Shown here one piece after another: positions 5,602-5,869 of a stretch of 5,869 nt of DNA (the first letter of the stretch is position 1; the number at the start of each line of letters is the position of its first letter). The notes below the pieces were generated by a model. It did no database searches and had not been told where the DNA came from. It worked only from the letters and a program-made list of their open reading frames with translations. The stretch is taken from the NCBI GenBank assembly GCA_007119455.1, contig SKPR01000089.1:1-5869 (forward strand), written 5' to 3'. The position numbers were made by a program, and so were the translations under genes. The stretch is from Candidatus Brevefilum sp. (lineage in GTDB: Bacteria; Chloroflexota; Anaerolineae; Anaerolineales; Anaerolineaceae).

Positions 5602-5869
5602 TTATGGCTCGATGCCCATGTTGCGCAATTCTGTTTCAGCCGGTGCCCAGCCAGGATGATATCTCAATGCCTGCCTGAAATCTGCGATAGCACCATCTCG
5701 ATCACCCAGGGCCAGCCTGGCCCGACCCCGCCAGAACCATGTTTCCTCAATCTCCGACACACCTGTTCTCCACAAAGTGACATTGGCCATTTCAATCACA
5801 TCCTGGTAGCGCCCGGTGTGATAATAGGCAAAATAAGGTCCGATCTGGTACCACAGCATTCGTGAGGGC
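5602..5869 (-). CDS. C-terminal part of a TPR-containing paralogue of the C39/TPR gene, 5' end outside window
   Basis: The frame is open from the right edge of the window to the TAA at 5604-5602; 89 codons are visible. An ATG at 5859 exists, but similarity to the downstream protein continues through the codons before it (P-S-R ahead of MLWY), so the real start lies outside. The last 88 residues align without gaps to residues 356-443 of the downstream C39/TPR protein, about 54 identical by my hand count, including PYFAY, TGR, IEETW.WRGR.RLALGD.DGA.ADFR.AL and HPGW. These are TPR-type helices, normally a protein-binding surface. Whether the missing part has the membrane anchor and the C39 domain cannot be seen, though the tight match makes a tandem duplicate likely. 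No clear terminator lies in the 106 bases before the next gene, so read-through is possible. Confidence 0.85.
   Translation of the reverse strand, partial: PSRMLWYQIGPYFAYYHTGRYQDVIEMANVTLWRTGVSEIEETWFWRGRARLALGDRDGAIADFRQALRYHPGWAPAETELRNMGIEP

Overview
The window looks like part of a bacterial chromosome, most plausibly from the Chloroflexota (Anaerolineae-like). That placement is an inference from gene content: a membrane-anchored C39 peptidase with a Pro/Thr-rich linker and TPR tail, a nickel superoxide dismutase with its maturation protease, and a GH116 glycosidase close to the animal GBA2 type. All five gene neighbours I can support lie on the minus strand, so the biological order runs from high to low coordinates.

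Region 1 (5869 down to about 5500): the C-terminal end of a TPR-type protein that enters from outside the window. It is a paralogue of the next gene. A 106-base gap follows, carrying a good promoter for the next gene placed so that its mRNA would be leaderless. Region 2 (5495-4164): a 443-residue protein with an N-terminal membrane anchor, a Pro/Thr-rich stalk, a papain-like C39-type domain with an apparent Cys-His-Asp triad, and C-terminal TPR-like helices. A strong hairpin terminator at about 4115-4143 closes this unit.

Region 3 (4106-2228): a promoter (TTGCAA, 17 bases, TATAAT) and a strong ribosome binding site lead into sodN (nickel superoxide dismutase, with the HCDIPCGIYDP nickel hook). 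Five bases later comes sodX (the S26-type protease thought to expose the nickel-binding N-terminal His), and 24 bases after that a ten-helix EamA/DMT transporter starting with TTG. A classical terminator at 2228-2256 ends this three-gene operon. SodX should remove the 20-residue leader of SodN so that His21, Cys22 and Cys26 can bind nickel. The transporter's role in this operon is unknown.

Region 4 (about 2165 to 1): an extended -10 promoter candidate and a good ribosome binding site precede a large GH116 gene (703 codons visible) that runs off the left edge. It keeps the catalytic landmarks of GBA2-like glucosylceramidase/beta-glucosidases and lacks a signal peptide.

No tRNA, rRNA, CRISPR array or insertion sequence was seen, and no gene-free stretch exceeds 200 bases. 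The most interesting points are the sodN-sodX-eamA operon, the unusual second-shell residues of the Ni-SOD, palindromes overlapping two promoters, and the tandem duplication of the C39/TPR family.
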